The translations under genes were made by a program, and so were the position numbers. From the NCBI RefSeq assembly GCF_022827545.1, contig NZ_CP094669.1, forward strand, positions 1,268,001-1,332,000: 64,000 nucleotides of DNA, read 5' to 3'. Below the pieces are notes generated by a model that made no database searches, had not been told where the DNA came from, and saw only the letters and a list, made by a program, of their open reading frames with translations. The stretch comes from Hymenobacter tibetensis. Lineage in GTDB: Bacteria > Bacteroidota > Bacteroidia > Cytophagales > Hymenobacteraceae. This document shows positions 9,280 to 19,669 of this stretch, in pieces (the first letter of the stretch is position 1; each line of letters starts with the position of its first letter).

Positions 9280-12200
9280 CTATTTTGAACGTGTTGATTC
9301 AGATGAAATGCCGATGGTCACTGGGCCTAGGAGGCCGGCGGGTAGCAGGGGTTTGGTGGCGGCGGGGGATGGGGCGGGCGTCCAGGTAGGGCGCTGGTCG
9401 GCGGGGAGGGCTTGGTCGCCGGTGAGGCGGTTGGCCCAGGTGTTGGTCACGAGGATGCGGAGCTGGTTGTCGCCTTTGCGCACGGCGTCGGTGATGTCGA
9501 GGCGGTAGGGAGCAGTCCAGGCGGTGCCGATGGGTTTGCCGTTGAGCTGGACCTCTGCTAGGTTGGCCACCTGGCCCAGTTCCAGCCATACGCGCTGCTG
9601 GGGGCGCTTCTTAGCTTTCCAGCGGAAGATGCGGGTGTACTCGGCGGTGCCGGAATAGTGGCGGATGGCGTCGTCGGAATGCTGGCTCCAGTCGGTGAGT
9701 TGGCTGAACGTGACGGGTTGGGCGGGGCCACGTTGCTTGGCATCGAAGCTGACTTGCCACGGCCCCGCTACGGTTTGCACCGGCTTTACCGTCGTCCAGT
9801 TGGAACCTGCTGAAACGGTAGTTTGCGCGGTTGGCTCCCGGAACACCACGAACACTGACCCGTTGCGGTCCAGATGCAGCGGCAGGCGCGTCCGGCCGTT
9901 TTCACCAAGCCAATTACGCGCTGGTTGCATTTCGCCGGTCACAGCATCCCAAAGCTCTGGTTGGCGCCCTGCCACCCGCAACGACAAGTCGATGGTGCGG
10001 GCGGAGTCGAGCTGGTTGGAAATGAAGTAGATGTCGAATCCCTCCCCGGCACGGTGCGTCCAGGCAACGCCGCGGGCTTGTTGGCCATTGGCAGTGTTAG
10101 CTACCACGTCGCGCGTCAATCCCAGCGCCTCAAACGAGGTAGCCATGTAGGGGCCTTGCACCACCCGGCCTTGTCCGAAAGACAGCGGCGCTACGGCAGC
10201 GGAAGCCGTGGGGCCATTCGTGGCGGGCAGCTGCGCCGTGAGTTGCTGAATGGCTTGGTCGGCGGCCGGGAAGTTGCGCAGCTCCGGCGAGTGGGTGGGG
10301 CGGCGGTTGAGTAGCACAGTGGCCCCAGCTTGCACCAGCTCCCGCAGGCGTTGGGCCACGGCCGGCGACATAGCGGTGCTGTCGGGGTTCATCTTCTGCG
10401 CACCCGGCACCACCAGCAAGCCGTAGCTGGCTCCGCCGGGCAGCACAATGCGGCCGTTTTCCACCTTCGCCAGACGCAGCAGCGCATCTTTGTTGAATGA
10501 GTCGTACTTGTAGCCGTGCAGCGGGTCCACTAACATATCGGCGGTTTCCATGTTGGCCGACGCCGACACTTTTTCCGGCTGCTCGCGCATGGGCAGGCCC
10601 ACGTTGGCGAGGCGCTTTTGTTCCGCTTGCACGGCTTGCGGCCCAAAAATGCCCGGCAGGTCGGAGACCAGCTTGTTGGGCAGAATGGCGCGGCGCGGGG
10701 TTTCCTCGCCGGTGAAAACCGCCACGTCGGTTACGGGGTAGCCGAGTTGCAGTAGGGCTTGGCAGCGGCGGGCGTAGTCCACCCAGGCGCGGCCGGGCTT
10801 CCACCAGGTTTGGTCGCGCTGGAAGAACAGGCCGATGCCGCTCAGCGTCATGCCCGGCTTGCGGTCTAGCCAGGGGTTGTGCACGAATACGTGGTACACC
10901 ATCCTATTGACGCACAGCGCGTAGTTGCGGTCCTGTAGGGCTTTCAGCATGCCGGGGTGCTCGTCCCAAGCCAGTTTTAGCTCCGTAAACGCCTCGGCCT
11001 GGACGATGTTCTTGCCGTAGATATGCGCGCCTGAAATGGCGTCGAGCATGTCGTTGGGCTTGTCGTGGGTGGGGCTGCGCAGCCAGAACTCGCCCATCGG
11101 CACGTCGGCGTGCTGGTAGTGCAGTAGGCCGTCACTCACCATCGTAGGGGCAATGGCCTCGGCCGAAAACGTGCAGCCTTTGGCGTGTGCTTGCTCTTTC
11201 AGGGTCACGTAGAACTTGTCGTTCACCAGCTCGGCAATGGTCTGGCGCACGTCAAACAGCACCCGCTCCGACACGTCGGCACTTTGCAGCGGCACCCCGG
11301 CCAGCACCGGCAGGTAGGGCAGCAAGTTGTAGCCGCGGCGCTGCTGGAACTCAGTGGCAAAGTTGGCGGACCAATTCTGGGAGCCGCACTCCCAGCTGTC
11401 CACATGAAACATCTTCAGTACCCGAGCCGCCAGCTCCGGCCCGCCCTGGCGGATGGCCTCGCCAAACCAGCTGTCGAATTGCAGCTTGACAGCCGTGGGG
11501 TTGAACTTGTCGCACTCCAAGCCTCGTGCGCCGCCACCGGTGGTATTGATTTGGCCCGTGGAGCCGTGCCCGACGCGCAGCACCGTCCAGTTGCCGGGCG
11601 GTACGGTCCACGTCAGGCGGCCGTTGGCGTCCATCTTGCCGGTCAGGTTGACGACCTTGTTGAGCGGCACACACAGCGAATCGGGCAGTTGCTGGGCGGT
11701 GGTGCGCGGGCTCACGCGCCACACTTCGCCGTTTTTGCCTTCATAGTGGTTGATGCGCGCCTCGCCCGACAACCGGATTTCCGTCACCTTCAACGACTGT
11801 TTCCACTTGGCCGCATCGAGGTCCTCAGCGCCCGGTTCCGAGCCGGCCGGGTCATACACAAACCGGAAAAACCGCGCCGTAGTGGCTGGAATGGCGTGCG
11901 TCACGGCGCTGCTGTCCTGCCAGCCGCTGCGGGGCGGCGTGAGTTGTAGAATGGGCCGGAAAGTGCGGCCGTCGGTGCTGGCTTCCACCCGTAGGCGGTT
12001 GGCCTGGTAGTTATAGCCCGTTGACCGGATGCGGATGGAGCGACAAGTAAACGGCTGGGCGTAGGCGTATTGAATCCAGCCCGGCTCACTGGTTCTGAAG
12101 CCTTCCTTGTTGCCTGGTACAGCTAGTAGTTCTGACTTGGTGCCTGCTATGCTACTCGTAACCTGTGGTTTAGCGGTAGTGGCCGTAGCGCCCACAGGAG

Positions 12201-12750
12201 TAGGGTAGGCGTACACCGCAATGTCGCGGTAGTAGTTCTGCACGGTGGTGGCTTTCGACAGCACCTGGCTGATGCGCCGGCCGCCCTGCACCTGGGTTTG
12301 GGTGTACACCACCTTCTGCATCGACAGCTCCGGCGTAATCCAGGGGCCGCCGGCCAGCGCAAACCCGTCGCTGACGTGCATGGCGAGTTTCAGGTTGAGA
12401 CGGTCGGCTTCGGTCATGGCGTGCTTCACCATCTGCCACCAGCGCGGCGAAAGCTGCACGGCCGGCGGCGTAATAGCCGGTGGATTTTCCACGCCCTTGA
12501 TGGGCATGAGGTAGGCGCCGCCGATGCCGGCCTCGCGCATGGCTTCCAGGTCGGCGGTGATGCCCTCGTTCGTTACGGCGGCGTTCATCCAATACCAGAA
12601 CACCCACGGCTTGGCGGCCTCAGGCGGGTTCTGGAAGGCGGCTTGCAAGTCAACGGCTGGCGCTTGCTGGGCGCACACCGGAGCCAGCAATCCGCCGCAA
12701 AACGGCAACGCGAGCAGTAGGAGGGCCTTAGGAAGCAAGCGGGTTTTCAT
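9280..12750 (-). CDS. GH106 alpha-L-rhamnosidase
   Basis: 1156 residues, in the normal range for GH106, inverting enzymes that remove alpha-L-rhamnose from rhamnogalacturonans and glycosides. A signal peptide (MKTRLLPKALLLLALPFCGG... ending near CAQQ) precedes the family opening FQNPPEAAKPWVFWYWMNA and the barrel signatures GITADLEAMREAGIGGAYL and FHVDSWECGSQNW, followed by FSAEAIAPT. A galactose-binding-like beta-sandwich with VWLELGQVANLAEVQLNG and PYRLDITDAV closes the protein. It is the second rhamnosidase in the array besides the GH78, which points to a rhamnose-rich substrate. The start is clear because the signal peptide begins at the ATG. Confidence 0.92.
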   Translation of the reverse strand: MKTRLLPKALLLLALPFCGGLLAPVCAQQAPAVDLQAAFQNPPEAAKPWVFWYWMNAAVTNEGITADLEAMREAGIGGAYLMPIKGVENPPAITPPAVQLSPRWWQMVKHAMTEADRLNLKLAMHVSDGFALAGGPWITPELSMQKVVYTQTQVQGGRRISQVLSKATTVQNYYRDIAVYAYPTPVGATATTAKPQVTSSIAGTKSELLAVPGNKEGFRTSEPGWIQYAYAQPFTCRSIRIRSTGYNYQANRLRVEASTDGRTFRPILQLTPPRSGWQDSSAVTHAIPATTARFFRFVYDPAGSEPGAEDLDAAKWKQSLKVTEIRLSGEARINHYEGKNGEVWRVSPRTTAQQLPDSLCVPLNKVVNLTGKMDANGRLTWTVPPGNWTVLRVGHGSTGQINTTGGGARGLECDKFNPTAVKLQFDSWFGEAIRQGGPELAARVLKMFHVDSWECGSQNWSANFATEFQQRRGYNLLPYLPVLAGVPLQSADVSERVLFDVRQTIAELVNDKFYVTLKEQAHAKGCTFSAEAIAPTMVSDGLLHYQHADVPMGEFWLRSPTHDKPNDMLDAISGAHIYGKNIVQAEAFTELKLAWDEHPGMLKALQDRNYALCVNRMVYHVFVHNPWLDRKPGMTLSGIGLFFQRDQTWWKPGRAWVDYARRCQALLQLGYPVTDVAVFTGEETPRRAILPNKLVSDLPGIFGPQAVQAEQKRLANVGLPMREQPEKVSASANMETADMLVDPLHGYKYDSFNKDALLRLAKVENGRIVLPGGASYGLLVVPGAQKMNPDSTAMSPAVAQRLRELVQAGATVLLNRRPTHSPELRNFPAADQAIQQLTAQLPATNGPTASAAVAPLSFGQGRVVQGPYMATSFEALGLTRDVVANTANGQQARGVAWTHRAGEGFDIYFISNQLDSARTIDLSLRVAGRQPELWDAVTGEMQPARNWLGENGRTRLPLHLDRNGSVFVVFREPTAQTTVSAGSNWTTVKPVQTVAGPWQVSFDAKQRGPAQPVTFSQLTDWSQHSDDAIRHYSGTAEYTRIFRWKAKKRPQQRVWLELGQVANLAEVQLNGKPIGTAWTAPYRLDITDAVRKGDNQLRILVTNTWANRLTGDQALPADQRPTWTPAPSPAATKPLLPAGLLGPVTIGISSESTRSK

Positions 12751-12767
12751 GTTGTTCTGGAGTGTGA

Positions 12768-12804
12768 CCTCACCCCCCCGGCCCCCTCTCCTCGGGAGAG
12801 GGGG
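12768..12804. repeat. Single family A hairpin (A3)
   Basis: CCTCACCCCCCCGGC followed by the hairpin CCCCCTCTCC-TCG-GGAGAGGGGG, then AGCCTGACGA. Only one arm is present, unlike the paired copies. It lies 17 bases upstream of the GH106 start on the minus strand. Confidence 0.85.
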
Positions 12805-12849
12805 AGCCTGACGAGAATAAGGTGTGAGGGGTGGGATTATTCAGGATAA

Positions 12850-12891
12850 AAGCTGACAGCTAATAGCCAGCAGCTAACAGCTAACAGCTAT
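12850..12891. repeat. Short direct repeats of AGCTAACAGCT type
   Basis: The stretch contains AGCTGACAGCTAATAGCC followed by CAGCTAACAGCTAACAGCTA, a low-complexity run of imperfect 8-base AGCTAACA units. It is in the gap downstream of the permease gene. No function can be assigned. Confidence 0.7.
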
Positions 12892-12898
12892 AAGATAG

Positions 12899-14194
12899 CT
12901 ACACCAACTTTCCTTTTATCCGGTAGCCGTACAGCCCAAACAGCAGCACGACCAAGTAGCAGACCAGCGGGATGAGGTAGCCAACCTGGATATTGTCGCC
13001 GCGCAGGTCGATGAGGGAACCCATCAGGTAGGGCATGATGGCGCCGCCTACAATCGACATCACCAGCCACGACGAGCCGGGTTTGGTGTCGTCGCCGAGG
13101 CCGGCAATGCCCAGGGCGAAGATGGTGGGGAACATGATGCTCATGAAGAAGCCAAGCCCGCCCAGCGCGTAGATGACGTAGGCACCGTCGCCGAACACCG
13201 CCACCGCGCACAAAGCCATAGCAATGATGGCGTAAATCGACAGGAGCCGCTGGGAGGCAATGTACTTCAGCAAGGCCGTGCCAATAAAGCGCCCCACCAT
13301 GAACAGCAGTCCGTACAAGGCCAGATAATTGCCAGCCGTTATTTCATCGACGCCCGCGCCCTGCTTGGCCATCCGGATAAAAAAGCTGGTCACGCACACC
13401 TGCGCCCCCACATAGAAAAACTGAGCTACCACGGCCCAGGTCAGGTGCCGGTGCTTTAGTACGGCAAAGAAGCCGCCGCCCTCCGAGGGTTCGGCTTCGA
13501 CGGCCTTCACTTCGGGCAGCTTGCTGAAAAAGAACAGCACCGCCACGGCCACCAGTACCCCGCCCAGTATCATGTACGGCAGCTTTACGGCAGCGGCTTC
13601 GTGGTTGAGGTAGGCCGTGCGCACCGCGTCGGTCATGGCGGCCAGCTGCTCCTTGCTGTACTCCTTGCCCGATAAAATCATCCGAGTGCCAATAAGTGGC
13701 GCCACGAATACGGCCAGCCCGTTGAACGAAGCGGCCAGGTTCAGCCGGCTCGTTGAGGATTCGGGCGGGCCGAGGACGGCGGCGTAGGGGTTGGCAGCCG
13801 TTTCCAGTGTAGTCAGGCCGCAGCCGATGATGAACAACGCGGTCAGGAACAAACCGTAGGAACGAGCATCGGCGGCGGGCACGAACAGGAAGGCCCCGCC
13901 CGCAAAGGCCAGCAAGCCCAGAATGATGGTTGCCTTGTAGCCCAGCCGCTTCAGCAAGATTCCGGCCGGAATGGCCATCAGGAAATAGGCCAGAAACACG
14001 GCCGTATCTACCAGCGTTGATTGACGGTTGTTGAGCTGGCAGGCTTTCTGGAGGTGCGGAATCAGGATGGAATCCAGGCTATGCGCCATGCCCCACAGAA
14101 AGAACACGCCCACCACCAATATGAACGGAAACAGGTAATTCCGGTTCTGGTCGGTGGCGACGGCAACGGGGGCAGCAGTGGTGGGTAGGGCCAT
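12899..14194 (-). CDS. Sugar MFS transporter, FucP family
   Basis: 431 residues with about 12 membrane spans, the size of the L-fucose:proton symporter FucP and its glucose/galactose relatives. The family start FPFILVVGVFFLWGMAHSLDSILIPHLQK is visible, as are the YFLMAIPAGILLKRLGYK loop and LETAANPYAAVLGP in span 4-5. It would import a monosaccharide released by the array; rhamnose, fucose, galactose or arabinose are all possible and the sequence does not decide. A family B repeat sits upstream and a family A hairpin downstream. Confidence 0.9.
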   Translation of the reverse strand: MALPTTAAPVAVATDQNRNYLFPFILVVGVFFLWGMAHSLDSILIPHLQKACQLNNRQSTLVDTAVFLAYFLMAIPAGILLKRLGYKATIILGLLAFAGGAFLFVPAADARSYGLFLTALFIIGCGLTTLETAANPYAAVLGPPESSTSRLNLAASFNGLAVFVAPLIGTRMILSGKEYSKEQLAAMTDAVRTAYLNHEAAAVKLPYMILGGVLVAVAVLFFFSKLPEVKAVEAEPSEGGGFFAVLKHRHLTWAVVAQFFYVGAQVCVTSFFIRMAKQGAGVDEITAGNYLALYGLLFMVGRFIGTALLKYIASQRLLSIYAIIAMALCAVAVFGDGAYVIYALGGLGFFMSIMFPTIFALGIAGLGDDTKPGSSWLVMSIVGGAIMPYLMGSLIDLRGDNIQVGYLIPLVCYLVVLLFGLYGYRIKGKLV

Positions 14195-14235
14195 GGGCGA
14201 GATAGGTAGGATTCGTTAGGTAAGTGAATTTTGGG

Positions 14236-14331
14236 CGTCATTCCGAGCTTGCCGAGGAATCTCGCGTGCTGACGTTGTAGTTAGTAATCTAGCACCAGCA
14301 CGCGAAATTCTTCGACCAACTCAGAATGACG
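14236..14331. repeat. Family B inverted repeat (B3)
   Basis: Imperfect arms 14236-14271 (CGTCATTCCGAGCTTGCCGA...) and 14296-14331. The outer CGTCATTC/GAATGACG and inner CGCGTGCTG/CAGCACGCG blocks pair well; the middle has diverged. It fills the gap between the hydratase and the permease. Confidence 0.85.
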
Positions 14332-14343
14332 TTCTGGATAGTT

Positions 14344-14787
14344 CTAAGCTCGCAGCTTCACCACCAGCAGATGGTCGCAGGCCAGCACCACTTCGCCGTG
14401 CTCGTTGATGACTTCCACGTGTTCGGTCACGGTGCCATAGCCGGGCTTCTTGCCTTCCTCTTTGTTGGAAATCGTGACTTCCGAATGGATGGTGTTGCCG
14501 ATGAACACGGGCTTCACGAACCGCAGCCGGTCGTAGCCCTTGGAAAACGCCTCGGGGTTGATTTCGGAAGCCGTGAGGCCGATACCGATGCTGAAAATCA
14601 TGGTGCCGTGCGCAATGCGCTGGCCGAAGGGCTGGGTTTTGCACCACTCGGCATCCAAGTGGTGAGGGAAAAAGTCGCCGGTGTGCCCGGCGTGTACCAC
14701 GAAGTCCGTCTCAGTGATGGTGCGGCCAAGGGTCACGCGCTTCTCGCCAAGGGTGTAGTCTTCGAAGAAGGTGGATTTGAAGTACAT
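14344..14787 (-). CDS. MaoC family (R)-specific enoyl-CoA hydratase-like protein
   Basis: 147 residues forming a single hot-dog fold. MaoC-type hydratases add water across the double bond of an enoyl-CoA or remove it. The catalytic Asp/His pair is visible in [11 protein letters not shown] and [11 protein letters not shown], the hydratase-2 signature. It follows the oxidoreductase, CoA-transferase and solute-binding-like genes on the same strand, so it probably works on the CoA ester made by the CaiB-type transferase. The actual substrate is unknown. Family B repeats lie on both sides. Confidence 0.88.
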   Translation of the reverse strand: MYFKSTFFEDYTLGEKRVTLGRTITETDFVVHAGHTGDFFPHHLDAEWCKTQPFGQRIAHGTMIFSIGIGLTASEINPEAFSKGYDRLRFVKPVFIGNTIHSEVTISNKEEGKKPGYGTVTEHVEVINEHGEVVLACDHLLVVKLRA

Positions 14788-14832
14788 GGATTGGTTGTTG
14801 ATTGCTTGTTGCTGATTGTTACCCAGGATAGG

Positions 14833-14928
14833 CCGTCATTCCGAGCTAGCGAGGAATCTCGCGTGCTGAGGTTGTGGTGGTCATCCTGAGTCAGCACGCG
14901 AGATGCGTCGCGGCGCTCTGCATGACGG
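14833..14928. repeat. Family B inverted repeat (B4), hybrid arms
   Basis: Left arm 14833-14869 is of the GTCATTCCGAGC type and right arm 14891-14928 is of the GCTCTGCATGACGG type. Outer CCGTCAT/ATGACGG and inner TCTCGCGTGCTGA/TCAGCACGCGAGA blocks pair; the middle does not. It looks like a recombinant of two subtypes. Confidence 0.85.
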
Positions 14929-14934
14929 TCTAGT

Positions 14935-16038
14935 TTAGAGCGTTACATTCTCGCGTGTGCTACCAACCTGTACCCCACCGGTGTCGCTGGAGGTGTAGGC
15001 GGCTTCCACTACGGCCATGGTTTTTATCACGTCTTCCACGCTGGTAGGCAGGGTGTCGATTTCGCCGTTTTTGTACTGCATCAGGGTACCCATCGTGCCC
15101 ATGAAAGCGTCTGGAAACCAGGAGCCTTCCAGGTCCGCGGTGTGCCAGGTGGGTTGTTCCCCGTCGCGTAGCAGGCAGTATTCAAACTTATCAGGGACGC
15201 CGTGGGGGTAGTTCATCAGGAGGCCCATGCGGGCTTTGATGGCGCCTTTCGTGCCTTCCCACTTGATGAAGCTCTCCTGGTTTTCGGGGCCGAAGGAGTG
15301 GTCGTGGTTGGTGTTGATGACGGCGTGCATCGTGTCGCCGTAGTCGAAGAGGATGGTGGAGCGCGACGACGACAGCGCCTTGGCCGGGTGCTTCAGGGTT
15401 TTGGCCAGTACGCTTTTTGGGTCGCCGAGGAAGCTGCGAATCAGGTCGATGTAGTGGATGCTGTGGTACTGGATTTCCAGGCGCGGGTGCACCATCACGT
15501 GCGGAAACAGCTCCCACGGCGTTTCCAGCGTCACGCGCACTTCCATGTCGTACAGCTCGCCAATGAGGCCCTGCCCAATCATTTCGCGGGCGGCACTTAC
15601 GTAGGGCGCAAACCGCAGCTGGCAATTGATGGCGGCCATCAGGTTTTTGCGGCGGCACACCTCCAGTATCTCCTGGCTCTGCCAGAAATAGTCACCCATC
15701 GGCTTCTGAATCAGCACCCCGCAGCCATCAGGCAACTGGTTGAGCGTTTCCACAAACTGCTCGGGCATGATGGTGATGTCGTAGACGGCGTTGGCAGGCG
15801 CGTGGGCCACGGCCTCGGCCACCGAGTCGTAGACGTGCGGAATGCCCCAGGCCGCGGCCAGCTTCTCGGCGCGGGCGCGAGTACGGTTGGTGATGCCCAC
15901 CACCTCGAAACCCGCCTTGCGGTAGGCCGGCAAGTGCGCATCGCCCACAATGCCGCCCGCGCCCACGATGACGATGGGCAACGGCTGCTGGGGCAGCACC
16001 GGCAGGTAGGGAATCGGCGTGTCCTGTATCTTAAACAT
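14935..16038 (-). CDS. Gfo/Idh/MocA family NAD(P)-dependent oxidoreductase
   Basis: 367 residues from ATG 16038. The Rossmann motif is IVIVGAGGIVGDAHLPAYRKAGF, followed by VVGITNRTRARAEKLAAAWG and the family's QKPMGD motif (ILIQKP equivalent) after VLI. The second half is the alpha/beta catalytic domain with YHSIHYIDLIRSFLG. Such enzymes oxidise or reduce sugars and sugar acids in the cytoplasm. The frame stays open 66 codons further upstream, but that part overlaps the solute-binding-like gene; the chosen ATG overlaps its stop by only 8 bases and begins just before the Rossmann fold. Translational coupling with that gene is likely. Confidence 0.9.
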   Translation of the reverse strand: MFKIQDTPIPYLPVLPQQPLPIVIVGAGGIVGDAHLPAYRKAGFEVVGITNRTRARAEKLAAAWGIPHVYDSVAEAVAHAPANAVYDITIMPEQFVETLNQLPDGCGVLIQKPMGDYFWQSQEILEVCRRKNLMAAINCQLRFAPYVSAAREMIGQGLIGELYDMEVRVTLETPWELFPHVMVHPRLEIQYHSIHYIDLIRSFLGDPKSVLAKTLKHPAKALSSSRSTILFDYGDTMHAVINTNHDHSFGPENQESFIKWEGTKGAIKARMGLLMNYPHGVPDKFEYCLLRDGEQPTWHTADLEGSWFPDAFMGTMGTLMQYKNGEIDTLPTSVEDVIKTMAVVEAAYTSSDTGGVQVGSTRENVTL

Positions 16039-17272
16039 GGTCGAGTAGGTTGAGTTGGCGTTGGCCCTCGGCAAGCAGCTCCGCCACGGGCGTGTTGGAA
16101 TTGATAGCCTGCAATACCACCTCATCAATAATGGCGGCAATGGCGGCCCAATTCGCTCTCTGCGGCAAGCTGTTAGCTTGTTGATGCAGCATTTCCAGCT
16201 TGTGGTAGTAAGGCACCAAGGCATTGATTTCCGCATCGTGCCACGTGGAAATGCGGCAGCCGATACCGCCTTCCAGTGTCAGGAGCTTGTCGTTGGGCGC
16301 GCTGACGGCGAAGCGGATAAAATCGTAGGCAACGTCTTTGTGGCGGCTGCCTGCGCCAATGGCGTACAGCCAGTACACATTCAGGGAAGTGGACTGCCCG
16401 CCCGCGCCCCGCGGAATGCTGGTGATATCCACCTTGCCTTTGACGGCGGAAGTTTCGTCCACCTCACACACCGCGGCAAAGCCAAACCAGTTGATAGTCA
16501 TGGCCGCCTCGCCCCGCGCAAACGCCTGCCCCGCCGCCACCGATTCGTAGCTCCCCGACTCGGGGTGTACGGCCGTGGTATCGTTGAGCAGTGCGCGGTA
16601 GTAGGTCAGGCCGTCGAGGGCTGCTTGGGAGTTGATGGTCACGCGGCCCGCTTCATCCACAAGTTGGCCGCCGCGGGTCCAGAGGTGCAAACAGAAGTCG
16701 AACACCGTGTTGTGCCCATCGGGGTAGCAGGCCGCCACGAGGCCGTATAGGTTGTCAGCGGGCCGGTGGAAGAACTGTGCAACGGTCTGCAACTCTTCCC
16801 ACGTTTCGGGCACCTGCAACGGGCGGCCGTGTTGCTGCTGGAAGGCGGCTTGCTCGTGTGGGCTGTCGAAGAGGTCTTTGCGGTAAATCAGGCACTCGGG
16901 GCCGTCATGAAACGGCAGCCCCACCACCGCGTCGCCGTACTGCTGCATGGTGCGCAGCGAGGCGCTCCAGCCGTGCGGGAAATCAGCCGGCGGATTTTCG
17001 TTGATGTACGGGGTCAAGTTTTCGAGCGCGCCGCTGCTGTGTGCTTCCAGCAGCCAGTCGGTGTTGATGTGGGCCACGTCCCAGTTGCCGCGTAGCAACC
17101 CCTTGTCGGTCAGTAAGCTGTGGTGCAGTTCGTGCAAATCCATCGGCACCATTTCCACGGCTAGTTGGCAGCCGGAGTACCGGCAGTAGCTGGTCCATAG
17201 CTTCGCCAGGGCACTTTCGAAGGGGCCGAACTTGCGGACCGCAATGCGGAAAGTGGACGTATCAGACGCCAT
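16031..17272 (-). CDS. Solute-binding protein family 1-like protein without signal peptide
   Basis: 413 residues resembling extracellular solute-binding proteins of sugar ABC importers: a Rossmann-like opening [61 protein letters not shown], then [15 protein letters not shown]. Unlike genuine members it starts [12 protein letters not shown] with no hydrophobic leader or lipobox, and no earlier start is available because the frame begins inside the upstream gene. No ABC permease or ATPase gene is nearby. It overlaps the CoA-transferase stop by 11 bases and the oxidoreductase start by 8, so all three are tightly coupled. A cytoplasmic ligand-binding or chaperone role is inferred, not shown. Confidence 0.8.
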   Translation of the reverse strand: MASDTSTFRIAVRKFGPFESALAKLWTSYCRYSGCQLAVEMVPMDLHELHHSLLTDKGLLRGNWDVAHINTDWLLEAHSSGALENLTPYINENPPADFPHGWSASLRTMQQYGDAVVGLPFHDGPECLIYRKDLFDSPHEQAAFQQQHGRPLQVPETWEELQTVAQFFHRPADNLYGLVAACYPDGHNTVFDFCLHLWTRGGQLVDEAGRVTINSQAALDGLTYYRALLNDTTAVHPESGSYESVAAGQAFARGEAAMTINWFGFAAVCEVDETSAVKGKVDITSIPRGAGGQSTSLNVYWLYAIGAGSRHKDVAYDFIRFAVSAPNDKLLTLEGGIGCRISTWHDAEINALVPYYHKLEMLHQQANSLPQRANWAAIAAIIDEVVLQAINSNTPVAELLAEGQRQLNLLDHV

Positions 17273-19640
17273 AGCGGAATGCAGTTAGGTTGGCTATTTC
17301 CTGAAGGATGGCTTCATTGTCTTGCCCTAGTTTGGGTGAGCCTTTCGAAGAGGTCAGCAGCTGGCCATCGAGGCGGATGGGGCAGCGGGTGGTCTGGTAC
17401 TGGTAGCCGTCCACCATGCGCACGTCCTGCACCATGTCGAGGGCTTTGAAGCCTTCGTGGGCCATCAACTTGTCCCAGCTCAGCACGTTGGCGCACCAGA
17501 TGTCGGCGGGTTCCAGGATGGCTAGCCAGGCTTCGGTGGTGTCGGTTTGCAGGTGTTGCGCCAGCGTGGCCTTGATTTCGTCGCGCTGGGCGAAGGCCTG
17601 TGCCGGCTCGGGGTAGGCCAGTAGGGCATCACACCCCAGCAGCTTGCTCAGCACCGGAATCGAGCCCATAGCCAATGCCAGGTAGCCGTTTTGGGTCTGG
17701 TAGATGCCGTAGGGCGCGCCGAGGTAAGCGTGGGCGTTGTTGTGCTGGGTGCGCTGGGGCAGTTGGCCGCCGTCGTTGAAGAAGGTGGTGATGATTTCGA
17801 ACTGGAAATCAAACGCCGATTCCAGCATGCTCACCTGCACCAGCCCGCCTTCACCGCTGCTACTGCGCCGTACCAAACAGGCCAACAGACCCTGCGCCAG
17901 ATGTGCGCCGGCTAGCATGTCCACAATGGATAAGCCCATCGGGACCGGGCCGCTGTCGGCATTGCCGCTCAGCCACGTCAGGCCCGAAACGGATTGCAGC
18001 AGCAGGTCCTGGCCGGGCTTGTCGCGCCAGGGGCCTTCGGAGCCGTAGCCGGATATTTCGCCGTATACCACGTTGGGGTTCAGGGCTTTCACGCTGGCGT
18101 AGTCGAAGCCAAGGCGCTCCATCACGCCGGGGCGGTAGTTGTGCATCACCACGTTGGCCTGCCGTACCAACTCGCGCACCTGCTCCCGGTCTAGCTCGTT
18201 TTTGAGGTCGGCGGTGAAGCTTTCCTTGTTGCGGTTGATGGCATGGAACACCGACGATTCCCCGTTCATAATGACGTTCGAGGTGTACAGGTGCCGGCAG
18301 ATGTCGCCGGTTTCGGGCCGCTCAATCTTGATAACCCGCGCCCCTAAGTCGGCCAGCCGTAAAGCGGCGGAAGGACCGGAGAGGAACTGGCTGAAATCAA
18401 CGACCAAGTAGCCTTCCAAGGGCTTATACTGACTTGGAACATTGGGAGCAGACTCGGGGAGAAAAGTAGAAGCAGACGCTAATACCTGCGAATCCAATTG
18501 GAACTCCTGCTGGATAGTCTCGGTGTGCTGGCCGGGGCGTGGGGCGGCTTTGGTAGAGTACAGCTTCTCACCATCGATGCGGATGGGGCAGCGGGTGGTG
18601 GGTAGCTGCTGGCCGGTGGGTAGCTCCACGAGTTGCTGCATGCCGAGGGCCTGGTAGCCGGGGCTGGTAGCGGCCTGCTGGTAGTTGAGCACTTCGGCGC
18701 ACCAAATGCCCTGTGGTTCCAATTCCGTCAGCCAAGTTGCCGTGGGCTTCTCGCGCAAGGCGGTGGCGAGGCGTTCGGCAATATCGTCGCGGCCTTCAAA
18801 CCAGGAGCTAGCGGTAGGGTAGTCGGTCAGGATACCACAATGCAGGGTGGCGTCGAGCTTGTCGAGGTTGCCCATGGCCAGCGCCAAGTAGCTGTCCTGA
18901 GTTTGGTAGACGCCGTAGGGGGCGCTTAGGTAGGCGTGGGCAGTGCCGCGAGCGGTGCTGCGTTGGGGCAGTTGGCCGCCGTCGTTGAAGTGAGTGGTGA
19001 GCAGCTCGAACTGCATATCGAGCACCGATTCCAGCAAGCTGACTTCTACCAGCACGCTCTGCTTGGTTTCGTTGCGCTTGAGCAGCGCCGCCAGAATGCC
19101 CTGCGTGAAATGGGAGCCGCAGATGATGTCGGCTACGGCAATGCCGAAGGGCGTGGGGCCAGCGTCGCGGGTTCCGGAGAGGTAGGTCAAGCCCGAGAGA
19201 GACTGGATGAGCAGGTCTTGGCCCGGCTTGGCGGCCCAGGGGCCGGTGGGGCCGTAGCCGGTCACCACGCCGTATATGATGCGTGGGTTCAGGGCGCGCA
19301 CCGCGTCGTAGTCCAACCCGATTTTCTCCATGATGCCCGGCCGGAAGTTGTGGGTCATGATGTCGGCCTGGGCTAGGAGTTGCTTCACGCAAGCCAGGTC
19401 ATCCGGGTTTTTGAGGTCGGCGGCGTAAGATTCCTTGTTGCGGTTGATGGTGTGGAACACCAGGCTGCTGCCGTCGATGAACAGGTTCTTGATGGCAATC
19501 TGCCGGCCCGCTTCACCCGAGCCCGGTCGCTCAATCTTGATGACGCGCGCCCCCAAATCGGCCAGCCGCAAGCCCGCCGACGGCCCAGCCAAAAACTGAC
19601 AAAACTCGATTACTAAAAGACCTTCTAAGGGGAGGGGCAT
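17262..19640 (-). CDS. Tandem fusion of two CaiB/BaiF (class III) CoA-transferases
   Basis: 792 residues made of two similar halves, about 1-385 and 405-792, each the length of a whole family member. Both halves repeat the same landmarks: [25 protein letters not shown](F/Y)RPG(I/V)ME, KPGQDLL, and a late TTRCPIR(I/L)DG. The catalytic aspartate of formyl-CoA transferase (Asp169) has counterparts in both, Asp171 and Asp574. Class III enzymes move CoA between carboxylic acids and normally work as interlocked dimers, so this may be a dimer made from one chain. Start ATG 19640 leads straight into the first fold. Neighbours (MaoC hydratase, oxidoreductase) suggest CoA-activated breakdown of an organic or sugar acid. 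Confidence 0.92.
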   Translation of the reverse strand: MPLPLEGLLVIEFCQFLAGPSAGLRLADLGARVIKIERPGSGEAGRQIAIKNLFIDGSSLVFHTINRNKESYAADLKNPDDLACVKQLLAQADIMTHNFRPGIMEKIGLDYDAVRALNPRIIYGVVTGYGPTGPWAAKPGQDLLIQSLSGLTYLSGTRDAGPTPFGIAVADIICGSHFTQGILAALLKRNETKQSVLVEVSLLESVLDMQFELLTTHFNDGGQLPQRSTARGTAHAYLSAPYGVYQTQDSYLALAMGNLDKLDATLHCGILTDYPTASSWFEGRDDIAERLATALREKPTATWLTELEPQGIWCAEVLNYQQAATSPGYQALGMQQLVELPTGQQLPTTRCPIRIDGEKLYSTKAAPRPGQHTETIQQEFQLDSQVLASASTFLPESAPNVPSQYKPLEGYLVVDFSQFLSGPSAALRLADLGARVIKIERPETGDICRHLYTSNVIMNGESSVFHAINRNKESFTADLKNELDREQVRELVRQANVVMHNYRPGVMERLGFDYASVKALNPNVVYGEISGYGSEGPWRDKPGQDLLLQSVSGLTWLSGNADSGPVPMGLSIVDMLAGAHLAQGLLACLVRRSSSGEGGLVQVSMLESAFDFQFEIITTFFNDGGQLPQRTQHNNAHAYLGAPYGIYQTQNGYLALAMGSIPVLSKLLGCDALLAYPEPAQAFAQRDEIKATLAQHLQTDTTEAWLAILEPADIWCANVLSWDKLMAHEGFKALDMVQDVRMVDGYQYQTTRCPIRLDGQLLTSSKGSPKLGQDNEAILQEIANLTAFRYGV

Positions 19641-19669
19641 GGGTGTTGGGTTTTGTTCTGGTGGGGGCG

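Noticed and set aside
15202..16053. 283-codon antisense frame over the oxidoreductase gene
   Set aside because: No motifs and compositional bias; the minus-strand Gfo/Idh frame is convincing.
16039..16236. 66-codon upstream extension of the Gfo/Idh oxidoreductase
   Set aside because: It overlaps the coding region of the solute-binding-like gene and precedes the Rossmann fold; ATG 16038 fits better.
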